Of a DNA stretch of 64,000 bases, positions 33,650-45,649 are shown piece by piece. The translations under genes were made by a program, and so were the position numbers. Source of the stretch: Cheiracanthium punctorium (lineage: Eukaryota; Arthropoda; Arachnida; Araneae; Cheiracanthiidae); contig JAWZYV010000169.1 in assembly GCA_038373885.1 (NCBI GenBank), positions 310,001 through 374,000 on the forward strand, given 5' to 3'. The notes beneath the pieces were generated by a model. The model was not told where the DNA came from. It searched no databases and worked only from the letters and a program-made list of their open reading frames with translations. The number at the start of each line of letters is the position of its first letter. Position 1 is the first letter of the stretch.

Positions 33650-35331
33650 TTGTTAAAAAAATTTACCTTATATTATTTATTTATCCAACTTCTAATTATT
33701 TAAGAAAGCCCATCATTTCTCTGATACCCTATTACGATAAAATATATATGTAAATTAATTTTGGTTCCTATTAATAAAATGAGATATGCAGATTTTTTTA
33801 AATATTTTCACTTGTCGAATGATAGTTATTTAATAAAATAATACATTTCTGTTTTTCTTAAGCTTAATGAAAACAGCATATTATACGAATTGAACTCAAA
33901 TGATGTGAAGGATGACATGTATGTGATAATATAACGTGAAAGAATAAATGTGAAAGATGATGAAAATGTGATATATGAAAGAATGCACTGTCACTAAAAA
34001 TAAAAGAAAGACTTAAATTTAACTCTACACATCGTCGTTTGATTTATTTCATTCAACACTAATGAGTCACGTCATAATACATTTATATGCATAGGCACCT
34101 AAATTAATAAGATATAGTTTTAAAAATCTTATACTTAAATAACAAAATAATACATAACGTTTGCTATATTTGTGTTGCACACATTTTTATTATGTCGTAC
34201 TGAAACGGGAGTAAGTCTCGTTTCTTTAAAACCAAGTAGTATGTATCGCTGAAAACTATTTCGATATTATTGAACTAAAACTAAATTTTACTGATAATTT
34301 AAGAAGAAGAGAGTGACACTTCGCTTATTCATTAAATTCGTGCAAAGAAAAATGCAACTAAACATTTAAACATCAAAAATCACTTTAATAGGGCATGGTG
34401 ATGTAGTACGCGTAGGTATTTCTTTTTGATAAAAAATATTAGTCTTTTTTTAAATTATATTTCTTTTAAAGCCTATATTTTCAGATATTACCTTGCTAGA
34501 TTTGTATCTATTAAAACGTACGCATTTGAAAATATATTAGTTTTTATCTGCTTATTAAATTCTTTCTTTTTGTATGTGTGTGCCTTAAAAACATTTAAGA
34601 AACTAACACATTCCTGAAAAAAATTAAGTTTTGGTATTATTTTCAATTTACAAAAACCTCCAATTAGCTTATCAGAAAAAGGTAAAAAACAATTTCAAAA
34701 CATTCCGGATCGTATCTATGTTTTAGCGTTCGGACAAAAATGAGAGACTGTTAGGTTTAGTTATTATATTTCTAAATGCTCCTAACAAACGATTTACTAT
34801 GTATAAATCTTGTGTATTAAAGTCTGTAAATATAGGCTGAAAGAGAAAAAAAAGTCATTGAAAAACAAAGTATGTTTTTGATTTAAAAAACATACTCATC
34901 TTACTCCATCTTACACCGCAATAATGAGATGTAACTGAAAACCTAAAAATCTAACAGCCCCGACCATAATATTAAAAGTTTGGATGATTTATAAATCTTG
35001 TTAAGAAATAAATATTTCAAAATGTGCTTTTTATTTTATAAATATTTTATGTGCTCTCCCTAGACATTTGAAAAAATATATATATATCAATAAAATTTAA
35101 TATTTTTGCATTTGAATCTAATACAGGCGTGAACTGTATGAATGTATCGCATAAAGCAATACCAAAGTTGAATATTTAATTTTATTAGTAACAGAAAACA
35201 GCAGATAAATTTAAGAAAAGGTTTATTTCACAACCATTTTACTCTCACCTTACCCTAGACTCCGAAAACAAATGTAACATTTTCAACAGTCTAGATTCAA
35301 TTCGGATTAAATAATTGACAAAATTATGATA

Positions 35332-35374
<43 letters not shown>

Positions 35375-35915
35375 TTTTTACGTAACCATATTATACAGAC
35401 ATACATAAAAATATTATAGAGACATACAAGACATGAAGTTATTTTTGGAGGTAAAATAAATGCAACTGAAAACATTTTGACAGATCTTTAAAGTTGAATT
35501 CTTTTAAAAATCTATACTAACAATGATCTATTTTAAATAATTCACACATACATTTTTTGCAGCATATGTATAGTTTATTTACTTAACATATTTCAAATAT
35601 TTTAGTAAAAATAAAAACGAAAAAGATAATGAAAATATGTAAAAATATTTATTTAAAAAAATTATTCAGTGTAAATTTAGTTATTTCTTTACACAATTTT
35701 GTTTATTCGTTTAATAGTCAAACATGTTATTCTTGATCACTTTTTACCACAAGGGCACGCATATCGTTCATATTTCTTAAATAGAAGATATTAAAAAATC
35801 AATGATGTTTGCCTTATTCACATTCCCTCTTTAATCTTGGATTGAGTGGACGTAGAAAACAGGGCAAAATTGGAATAGAGAGTGGGTTTTGATAAAGCCT
35901 TGAAAGAACACGTGT
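33650..35915. other. AT-rich non-coding stretch
   Basis: 3' flank of the neuropeptide gene. No exon was recognised. A (TA)n array lies at 35336-35371. Confidence 0.5.
35336..35371. repeat. (TA)n microsatellite
   Basis: About 18 TA dinucleotides in a row. Confidence 0.85.
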
Positions 35916-35918
35916 GTA

Positions 35919-37209
35919 TCTCTCTATTCTAAAAAAAAATTAAGGCCGCTGTCAAAAGATTGTCAGCGTACCTCCTCCTAGAACCGTGGGGATTTGAGTT
36001 TCGACTAAAGTGCCCACAGATTCGAAAAATTCCGAGGAACCTACTAAGCTGATTTAAATTTCGAAAATCGAATTATTTTAGAAGATATTAATAAAAAACT
36101 GAAAAAATAAACCGAATGGTTGCGAGATCTGGTATAAAATCATTCATTCCTTTACAACAAACCGTTTCCAAATATCTAGAATCGCGTGAAATTTACAAAC
36201 ATGAGTTAGAATTACGCCCATTTTACGCCAAAATAAAAACTATATGAAATAAGTAACTCAAAATGTGTTACACAAAGTTGACAATTTTCAAATATGATGT
36301 TCGCTTAGACAACAGGAGTTTAGAATTAGCGATTATTCGTTTTTCCAAAACAGAATAACTAATATCTTGAAAATGAAAAATAATTAAAATGCAGATTATT
36401 TTAAGCCGGTTCTCGTCCAGCTGGATTATTTGCTACCAGTAGAAATATTTGGCGGCGTTAATTATGGCATTATAGCAGTTACAGTACACTTTGGATATTT
36501 GCTAGCGCGACGAGATTGTATAATTCGTGGTGCTAAGTACGCCAATCTGCAAACGATTATGTAAATAAAAATATGGATAACGGTTTTCCGGTAACCTTAC
36601 ATGAACAGTAATTATAGGTTGTGAGCATGTGTAAATCGCCAAATAATGAAAAGTCGCCATTGGTGGCAAGCTATCCTATCTGTTACGTAGCTTTTATTAA
36701 CTTTACATGTACGCAAGTCGCCAAATAATGCAAAATCGCAATGGGTGGCAAATTCGAAGGGTGTCCAATAGGTTTTACATTATTAAAAATACAGCTGAAA
36801 CAGATGTTCTGATTTTATTATGCTTTAGCTCCTAATTAATATAACTTTTGAATGGCAACATTGAAAATCATTGTGTTTCTGAAGAGTGCAAATATTTTTT
36901 CCAGCGATTATAAGCGGAGTCCGCACTCCAGGTGTAGTATAGCTCAGGACCCGTACAACACGGATTCCCATAACAAAATATCTTCCGTGTGATGAGGGGG
37001 AGAGGGTCTACTGTAGTGTGAAGTTTAAATTTTTATGTACCAATGAACATGCAAGAACCAAGCAATGAGTAGCTCAGTAACATTCTATCTGATCTAATCT
37101 TTGCGTTTAGTCTGTTGAAATTATGTCTTTTTTACGAATAAGCCTTATTAGGGGACGAATGCCTCATACGAAAAGCGAGCCTAGCGAGTCTGGGGGCCTT
37201 GGCCCCTAG
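35919..37209 (+). mobile_element. Non-autonomous Helitron, copy 1
   Basis: Starts TCTCTCTATTC after an A and ends CTAG before a T, the A|T insertion and TC...CTRR ends of Helitrons. Just before the 3' end is the usual GC-rich hairpin (GGGGGCC TT GGCCCC), preceded by AAAGCGAGCCTAGCGAGTCT. The inside has direct repeats of a TCGCCAAATAATG motif (about 36637 and 36719) and no Rep/helicase sequence. A second copy at 58632 shares the whole length, and the similarity stops exactly at these boundaries, which fixes the ends. Confidence 0.88.
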
Positions 37210-40200
37210 TATAAATAAATAAAGGTTTTCAAAACACCCCGAACTCTCAGGGTTTTTTTTTTTTTTCATTATAATTTCTTTTCTAAATTACTTGAAATAT
37301 TTTTTAAGTAGCTGGAATTTATTTAATTAACCAATAAAAATCATAAAAATTACTAAAAACAAGTAAAGCTGAAATATATATGAAATCAACCTACGATATT
37401 TTCGATTTGAAATATATGATTTTACATATTTTCATTAAAAAATAAAACATACTTTTTAGTAGTAAACTTTATTATTAACTCTCCGCATCCGGCGACCAGT
37501 TGGTTCGCCATGTTAATAAATCTTATTCGGAGAAAATCCTGTTTCTTACCGGCTTCCTTGGCACTGAAATCTCTCAGATTCTGAATGGAATTTATAATTA
37601 AGATGGTTACAAACATGGGCGGCCCTACGGTAAGTGGCGCCTCCAGCTAACGTAAAAAAGACGTCCCCTTTTAAAGTCTACTTGGGTTTTGAGTTCGAAA
37701 TGATGTCCCTTCGAAGCCGGTGCCCAGATGCAATGCTTGCTCACCGTGTTGTGCCGCACCTGGTTGCAAAAATAAGATGGTTTAGTAATAAAACCCTTCA
37801 AAAAGGTACAAATTATTTTCGTCCTATATTAATCCTGAAAAGCTTCATGATATATTGGCTGTTATCAAAAAACGGAAAGGAAAAAAAAAAGGGAGAAAAT
37901 CTGAAACACTTTCAGATTTTAAATATGCACTAAATTGCTGGAATAGCTTAGTATCGCCCACCCGCCATTATTGGCACCTTTTGTTTTTCGCCAAACCTTC
38001 GCCAAGTGCCGTGTTTTATAAAAGGTTTACCTTTCAGACTCTTGCGCAACTCCCGAGTTTTAGAATGCCAGAAATCTTGTTTCCAAACACGAAAAACGTC
38101 GGAAAAACGTATTACACTTTCATCCACAGTTACAACGATATTATTATCCAAGAGCACATAAAATTAAATGCATTTCATTTTCAAAAGCTTCCTATTTTTT
38201 TTTTTTTTTTTTGGTGATTTTTAAAATTATCAATTTTTTCCTCCTAGAAAAGCATTTTTATAACTACAATATAAACAAAGAATGACAGCAATCCCTAATC
38301 AATGCAAAACTCCCTAAAGCTTAAAATTAAAATTCTCCCAATTGATATTTCTTATCTCAAAAAAGGCATTGTACAAATATATCCTATCGTAAAAGGCGTA
38401 TTCAAAAAACTTAAATGCACAACGAACTACGGGTTTCCATCTATAAAAGGCAGCCATCTTGTTTCTAAACACAATATCGTTAATAATAAAAACATATTTA
38501 AACAAAATTCCTCCTAAACTCATTCATGAAGTATCTATTTGCAATTCCTCACTTTCCCAACTTTTCCACTAACTTGAAAACTTAAACGTAAATGGCCTAA
38601 TGAAAAAAAAACACCTTTCAAGTCCCGAAAATCTGATGTTTTACTTATTAAAAGCTGCGTATTCTATAAGTTTGCGCCATCTGTCGACGGCTTTGTAAAA
38701 TAAAAAACTCTTTTTTTTGGTTTTTTTTTTTTTTTTTATAAAAGATTATTCTTTTGAATATTATAGGAACAGTGGTTTTTTTTTGCGCGATAAAAAGTAG
38801 TCTATTTGTTAATCCAGGACTTTTAACTGTCTTTATTAAAATTCAAACCGTTTCAGCGCGAAAGACAAACAAACATTCATAGAAACATTGACATTTATAA
38901 TATAAGTAGGATTTTGAGGATTGTTAAACACTTTAAAATAGTATTTTATTCTGTTTCAAAACATTCAGAGAAGATTGGGTAATATGTACATAGTTTTTCT
39001 ACGCATAGTGCAAAAACAGTTTATTTTGTTCCAAAGGTTCTTCAATTCCTTCTTCTGAATCAGTAGAAAATTGTCGGATTCAGAGCCATCGCAAATTACA
39101 ATATTTCCTTCAAAAATCATTCAATTTATGTTTAGAGTCAATCGATGAAGTTTATAGTAAGTGACAGTGTCGCTTTTCTCCCTCTCCCATGGAAAAATTT
39201 CCATGATATCTGAAAATTGATTAAAAAAAGCCAAAAGAGCCTAGTTTTCTTTACTTAGAGTTATTTTAGTAAATGTTGTTTATAAAATTATTAATATATA
39301 TGAATAAAATATCTATGGAAATATTAAAATAACTTATTTATGATACTTGAAGAAAAAAAAAATGCAATCCTTCGCGAGCTGTTCTCAGCAACTAAAGTGA
39401 TGTTTCAAACATTCGTGCAATAAAACTTCGAGCAAGAAGGAAAAACTCGGAGCTAAAGGCTGAATAACGTATAATGTGCAGCTACTGAAAAAAAAAGTCC
39501 GATTATGTGCATCATGCTTGGAAAGCTACTAGTGTTTTTGTGTTGCTGAGGTATACAAAGCACCCAATGCGAATGATCTCGGGTTAAATACTATTTAAAA
39601 TAAAGATTCTTAAAAAATTCGAAACATAGAAAATGAATGTACAAAGGTCAAAATACTATTTATAGAGGGAAGGTGTCATTCTCATGTGAATTGTTTGTTA
39701 GTTTGTTTTGTGTTATGGCAACCCTACGCAAGCGTCATCAGCCTACGAGGGGATGTTTGCCTTGGGTCCGAGGACTTTTTAAGGGGTTCGAACACTTTCA
39801 TGTTACATCTATTGAAAACTGACCAAAACTCTAGACCGTCAGATCGACAGCATCACGGTTAAGCCCGAATGCAGGTCCCTCACACTTTACGTCTTCGAGT
39901 GAAAGAAATGTTTTACTAATAAATTATATAATGTTGATTGCAAAATAGAAACTAGGAGGGAAAATCATCACAGTAGTACAAAAAGTGGGAATCAATAAGC
40001 GAAAAGGAAACAGACATATCAAGGGAACCAGAAAGCAGTGCTTTGTTTTCGATTATCAGTAATTCGCACAGAGTAAAATACTGAAACAAAGAATAAGAAA
40101 TTTGGCGTATAAGGGACAAGTGGCATGAATGGGACGTTAGCCACAAATTCTTAAGAATGCATATTTCTAGTGCCAAATTCTCATCGTAGTTGTAGTTGAT

Positions 40201-40965
40201 TGTCACACCTCTTCATACAAAATAAAAATAAAATAATTGCTAGAGTGATGACAAAGAGTGCCATTTTGCAATTAAGATTCAAAAAGTAAATAGTTTGTAG
40301 CATTTAAAAAATGAAATAGTATTATTTATTTTTAAAAGTCTGTTTGGATGAATATCTGCTAGTAGTTTATGTACCCTATATATTTAACTTCTCAAACAGC
40401 CGGATTAAAGTAGATAGATATACTTAACTTACATAGTGCTTTCGAATTTTATTTTACCACACCATAGGTTTAAGCAACGAATGGGACGCAAAAGTAAGCG
40501 ATGAATGGGGCAGTCCCATCCATTACTTAAAATGATTTCATGAAAAAGAATGTTTGTTGAAATCTTTTCCATATGTTTCTAGGTGCAAAAAGGGCTTATA
40601 TTTTAAAACTTAAATAAGAAGACCTACTTAAGAGTTTAATATTATAAAAACATATGTCATCTGTGTTAAATTATATAAAAATATTTAAATATCGCTTTCA
40701 TATTTTAAATGATTTGATACATTTTACATTTCCTTCTCAATCTGCCATATTGATTTGCCCCAAATTAATTAGGGTAGAAAATCTTGTTAAATAACAGTCT
40801 CGTAATACGATACGTAAAACTTATGGAAAAATAGAATTAGATCTCCTGTATGCTGCAGTTACGTAAGATTAAAGTGCAACGCGAGATCCATTTAAAGTGT
40901 GTAACTTTTGTTTGGCAACAGAGTCTTCCCGAAGAGCAATAAATGCAAAAATGCAGTCTTCTCCT
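37210..40965. other. Non-coding stretch with GC-richer patches
   Basis: Contains several long poly-T/poly-A runs (38197-38213, 38707-38738). The GC-richer patch 37480-37780 looks like an old decayed repeat of unknown class. Plus-strand ORFs at 37634-37933 and 37855-38217 overlap each other in different frames and show no recognisable motif. A short frame at 39715-39822 (MATLRKRHQPTRGC...) is not recognised. Confidence 0.45.
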
Positions 40966-40969
40966 GAAA

Positions 40970-41071
40970 ATGACCATGGTTGCTTGAGTTTTGTACTCGA
41001 GGACATTTCCTCACATCAACTTTTAGTGCTTGATTGTGCTAGGGTGCACGAACTCATGGGCCAGACCTAGC
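40970..41071 (+). pseudogene. Non-LTR retrotransposon tail, copy 2
   Basis: The plus-strand frame reads DHGCLSFVLEDISSHQLLVL and then DCARVHELMGQT before TAG. It aligns by eye with the end of the copy at 3.4-4.0 kb (LGFALEEFSSRPLIV, HDARVYGLMELI, stop), and both continue with a similar non-coding string (GCTGATGCTGGATC here, GACTGCTGCAAGATC there). Only the extreme 3' end is present, consistent with a 5'-truncated insertion. Confidence 0.6.
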
Positions 41072-41079
41072 TGATGCTG

Positions 41080-42720
41080 GATCTCGAAGCATTGGCAACA
41101 ACATCAAAAAATAAGGTTAGAATTAATTTTAAAAATATAGTTTATTATGTCCCAGTCATAAAACTATCTAACATGAAGGGAACAATTTATGAAGCTTTGT
41201 ATTTTTATTTTCATGCTTATCACATTTGTCTGTATGTGCATTTGTGTACCTTTCTTGAAACGTATAATACGGATATTTATTTTAATACACTTCCCATCAG
41301 AATAATGGAGTAGATTGTAGTCCAGAATGCAAAATATCTAATTTATGATAATTCTGCCTCATGCGAAATTCGTAACGTATATCAGAGAGGATTTTTCAAA
41401 ATTATTGACCTCTGTGTTTCGGAAAGCAAAATGTTTTCCTAAAAAAATTTATTGAACTCAGTAGCAGCGGAGGAAAATACTGATATGAAGGTTATATTCA
41501 TTGTTCGATCCTTTGGTTCTTATACAATGTACGTATAAATAAATTGTACGTTCTGTTTTGATCCATTTGTTTATCGCATTTACAATGGCTCCAGTCCACA
41601 GGAAGCATTCTAAAAGAAACGACTATGACAGAATATTTTTGGATTTAATTGTGAATTCACATCAAATGAAAAAAAGCAGAGGCCAGGCTTACGGAAGACT
41701 TATCTAGATTTAATATTTCTGTAACAGCTACATCTGAAAGTAATTTTACATATTTTACGAGGGGTAGACGGAAACGTGTTGCTTGCATGGGAGTCTGTGA
41801 TAAACTTATGTGCAGTTCTTGGATATTATTTGTGAAATTATTCACCTGTTAACGATACGATAGGGTATCTTTGAAATTCTTGGCTTTAAATATAAAAAGT
41901 ATGAATCCACTGTTTAGGCACTATTCTGCTGCTTTCTCACTAGAAACATTCAATGGAATTATTTGCTGTAATTCAATGAAAAAAAGAACATTAATTTTCA
42001 ATTAACCTAATACCAAAATAAAATTTCATTGACCTTTTAAATGCATTATTAGAAAATCAAAAGGTCTAGTTAAAACAGACAGCGACAAATTATAAATATG
42101 AAATACGACTATAGTGCTATTACATAAAGTACCTTCCCAAACATTTGGAAAACAATAAAAATATTTTTGAAAGGAATAAATCTCAAAATAAAAAAATAAA
42201 AAACCTAAGGCATACAGATTTTGAAAAAAAACTATAAAAGAGGCTGAAAAATAAAGTTTTTACTGTGTAATGTAATACATAATAGAGTAAATTTAAAAAA
42301 AAATATATTTCTTCAAAATTATTTCAAATAAGGTAATTGCATGGTGTTTATTATAAACTGCATTATACCTCGCAGAACATCTGTGTTTTAGGGCAGTTAT
42401 ACCATAATTTCTTGGGAAATATTACCTACCATTGTTACAATTAGTAATATTTGATGAAATTGTACGCATGGAAAGAAGTAAAATTGTACAGCAAAAATTA
42501 CACCATCCACGGTGCATTATTGCATATCTGTGATCATGAACATTAGTACATGTGAGCATCATATCCAAACATTCAGATAGTTTCAATCAACATCGAAGAG
42601 TGTGATTTTCCTAGCTTACTTGAAATCAATGGCACTTTTTTTTTCTAAATAAAATTTACACATCTACATAATACAGCTGCTACACAAGTATTAGAATGCG
42701 CCAGTTTTTTTTTATTGAAA
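41080..42720. other. AT-rich non-coding stretch
   Basis: No exon or RNA gene was recognised. The ORFs at 41074-41313 (plus) and 41657-41845 (minus) show no family features. Confidence 0.5.
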
Positions 42721-44139
42721 TATCCATTCGAATAGTGCGGAAAGGGTTCACTATGCACTGAATAAAAACTTCGTAAAATATTAATGTGATTGGATAAAAT
42801 CTTCTGCACCCGCATCGGACTTGAATTTTCGAAATTTGGGTAAAAATAGACACTTTTTACTGGCAGTAAAAAAAAAAAAAAAATATTTATTTCTCACTGT
42901 TGTTGTTCTGATAGGACAAGAAATGAGCCAACTGGTTTTAATAATATATGCCTAAATTATTTTTCTGATCAAATAATATCTTCTTAACTCGCATCGTAGT
43001 TCAAATTTTGCAATTTTTGACGAAAAAATGTATTTTTCCTTCTGTTATAGAAATGCCATGAAACATGCAAAATCGAGAGTACAAACACTCATTATTCATG
43101 AATTATATATAAAAATTATTTTCTGGAGAATTATTAAATAATTGATAATTACCACAGTGTTATATTTTTTCGTTAAAGCAAAGCCCACTAGCGCTATCTC
43201 TCAAAGGAAGGAATGCCTCAGACGGAAGACATTTTTTACACAAAACAATACAAGTTTAATACAAAACAATACAGTATTTAGAAAGTATGTGGTAACTATA
43301 AAATGTTGTATCATTCCGATGTGAAAACAGTACTTGTACTTAATATACATTGAGAGACAAAAAAATATCCTGTGATCAAGTCAGGCATAATTGGTCGAGA
43401 AAAAAATGCGGATATGATGAAATCGTCTATCAGTTTAAGCCCTGACCTATACAATTGTGTAGGCGATCTACATCCTCTCGAAAAGTAGTCGATTGTGAGT
43501 CGATTTCATACATAAAATACTGTTCTTCTTAAGAAATTAACCAAGTATAAAATAAAAATTTCCTATATCTCTTTCCCTTAGTTGTTATTAAAAAACATTA
43601 CTCAGTTATTCACAAAGCTATAATAGGAAATTTATCTTACACTCAAATGCTTTTTTGTGAGAATAAAGCAAAAAAATTGAGGTCCTAAAGCGTTAAAGTC
43701 TGATTCCCCCAACTCTTTGTGGATGTTTCTTTCATTAATTTCTCACACCGTTCAACAATGCGTGTGATGTGGAAAGTAAACGAAGTCTTACTTTAGGTTT
43801 TGCTTTAGTTTGAGTTGAAGAAGTAACAGTAACTGATAGTGGCAGATTTTTTTACATTGAAAGATGCTTCTTTGTAGCTAGTTTTCATATACAACTCGCA
43901 GATAGATCGGTAAGTTGTGTAGTCTCATGTTAGTCAGCATACACAGCAAGATATTCTAAGTGAGTGAAATTTACTAATTTCGAAAAATTATTTACTCAGT
44001 CAACGACATTTTTGATATCTGGAGGTAACATCTAATTGTAGAAGTAGTATTCCATCTGTGTTTATCCCCATCTTTAAGTGTATGATTAGAATTTATTTTA
44101 AACCAGATTGATAAACTTTCATGACAAATTCAATTGCTT

Positions 44140-44361
44140 CTACTTCAATGCGTTGGAGAAGTAATATATAGCTTCAGAATTCTGTTTCCCAGGGATCAAC
44201 CGGTATAAATGCAATAAGCGTATTATGCTCTTCAAGTCACCAAAATAATTACATAGCCGAACCGCTTGATGTATTTTCAAACATGTAGTTTTATCTTTGC
44301 TTAAATAAATCTTATCGGTTGCTAACTTGTGTTCAGTAACTTCAAAAATGGTCCCCAACAA
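44140..44361 (-). CDS. Unrecognised 73-codon ORF inside the composite inverted repeat
   Basis: A minus-strand frame starting MLGTIFEVTEHKLATDKIYL with an amphipathic middle (VRLCNYFGDLKSIIRLLHLY). In a shifted frame just downstream (about 44090-44160) the string RIEVEAIEFVMKVYQSGLK reads on, suggesting a frame-broken coding remnant that goes on past the stop. Its place between the arms makes a transposon gene remnant plausible. No domain is recognised. Confidence 0.3.
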   Translation of the reverse strand: MLGTIFEVTEHKLATDKIYLSKDKTTCLKIHQAVRLCNYFGDLKSIIRLLHLYRLIPGKQNSEAIYYFSNALK

Positions 44362-44574
44362 CGTTTCATTTATAAGGCGTAAATTTCCAGTACTGCATGA
44401 ATATGTTTTTTCGCCATTTTTCGATAGAAGGTGACATACATTTTGTTCATTAAAATGAAGGAGACATATACAGTCCGCTGCAAAAACTTACTAAAGTGTC
44501 AGTCTCAACGTACTGAATGATAGCCTATTTCCATGAAGTATTAACAGATATGACGTCACAGTCAATTGTTAGCT

Positions 44575-44622
44575 GTTCAGAAATATTTCTTCAAATCTGT
44601 TCAGAAATATTTCTTCAAATCT
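44575..44622. repeat. 24-bp tandem duplication
   Basis: TGTTCAGAAATATTTCTTCA plus AATC occurs twice head to tail, with a partial third unit after it. Confidence 0.85.
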
Positions 44623-45649
44623 CTTCAAAATATTTGGTTAAGTTCGACGAAATTCGTTGCTTTGTGTATGCTACTGGGTGAAATGCTTTGATTTCCTGTT
44701 GAAAAGCTTTAGTGGTAATACTTATTTGAGACCTTTCCAAATTACCACGGCATGATTAAATCAGTTCTAGTTATTCATTCGCAAAGATTCAATAGCACGC
44801 ATGATAAGCAGTACATATACGCAATCACAGTTGTCCAACCTGACTTAACAGTTCTAAAAATGAAATTTCTACAGCGATCTACAGTTGAAGGGATTAAACT
44901 ATCCCTTCTTTTCTTCTGTACGGGTCACAAAGCGCCGATGTAGTATTACTCAAAGTGCATTTTTCGTGGTTCATTTTTCGTCGAAAATAGCAACATTTGA
45001 AGTGCGATGCGTAGGCAGAAGGTATTATTTGATCAGAAAAATAATTTAGGAATATACGTGGGAATTATCGTAGACACTCAGATGATTTCCCTCTCCCCTT
45101 TACCGTAGGCGGCTAGCGAGTGTAAACTAAAGATTACAGTGCTGGCGCTACGAACGATATGCGGAAGCGATGATTTTTGAGGTATCACTAGTGATGAGTC
45201 AATAGTTTTTGAATAGTGAGAGAAGTGTGTGTGCCATGATGTGTTTTGATAGCACTTGCGGATTGTTGATATGAATTTTAATGTGTTATCGAATGCTGAT
45301 AAAAACTTTTCAGTGTGATAATTGGTTTTAATAGTGATACTGTTAAATTGTCAATATTTAAATTTTTGATAAAGGTGTAGATTTTAAGCGAATTCTGCCA
45401 TGAATCGTCTCCTAGACAGCAGCCCCACATATATTATTAAAACCAGTTGACTCATTTTTTTCTTTATTAAAATAATAAGTGTAAAATAATTATATTTTTA
45501 CGCCCAGTAAAAAATTCCTATTTTTACCCAAATTTCGAAAATTCAAGTCCTATGCGCGGGCAGAAGATATTATCCAATCACAATAATATTTTACGCCTGT
45601 TTCATTGAACACAGGTAGAACCTTTTTCGCCCTACTAGAATAGCGATAT

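Larger units (their letters stand above)
42725..45648. repeat. Composite 3-kb inverted repeat, possible transposon of unknown class
   Basis: The left arm (about 42725-43030) is the reverse complement of the right arm (about 44965-45648). Shared blocks are TCTTCTGCxCGCGCATxGGA, TGAATTTTCGAAATTTGGG, TAAAAATAG, CAACTGGTTTTAATAATATA and TAATTTAGG/CCTAAATTA. Each arm itself holds two diverged direct copies of the block TAATATCTTCT...CGCATCG...ACTT. The right arm contains about 370 nt (45050-45428) missing from the left arm. The inside (43040-44950) has short broken frames, including a 73-codon minus-strand ORF. The arms could be the long TIRs of a DNA transposon; the class is not recognised. Confidence 0.6.

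Noticed and set aside
42725..45648. Calling the composite inverted repeat a Maverick/Polinton
   Set aside because: Polintons are 15-20 kb with integrase, polymerase and capsid genes; here only 1.9 kb lies between the arms and no such gene is visible.
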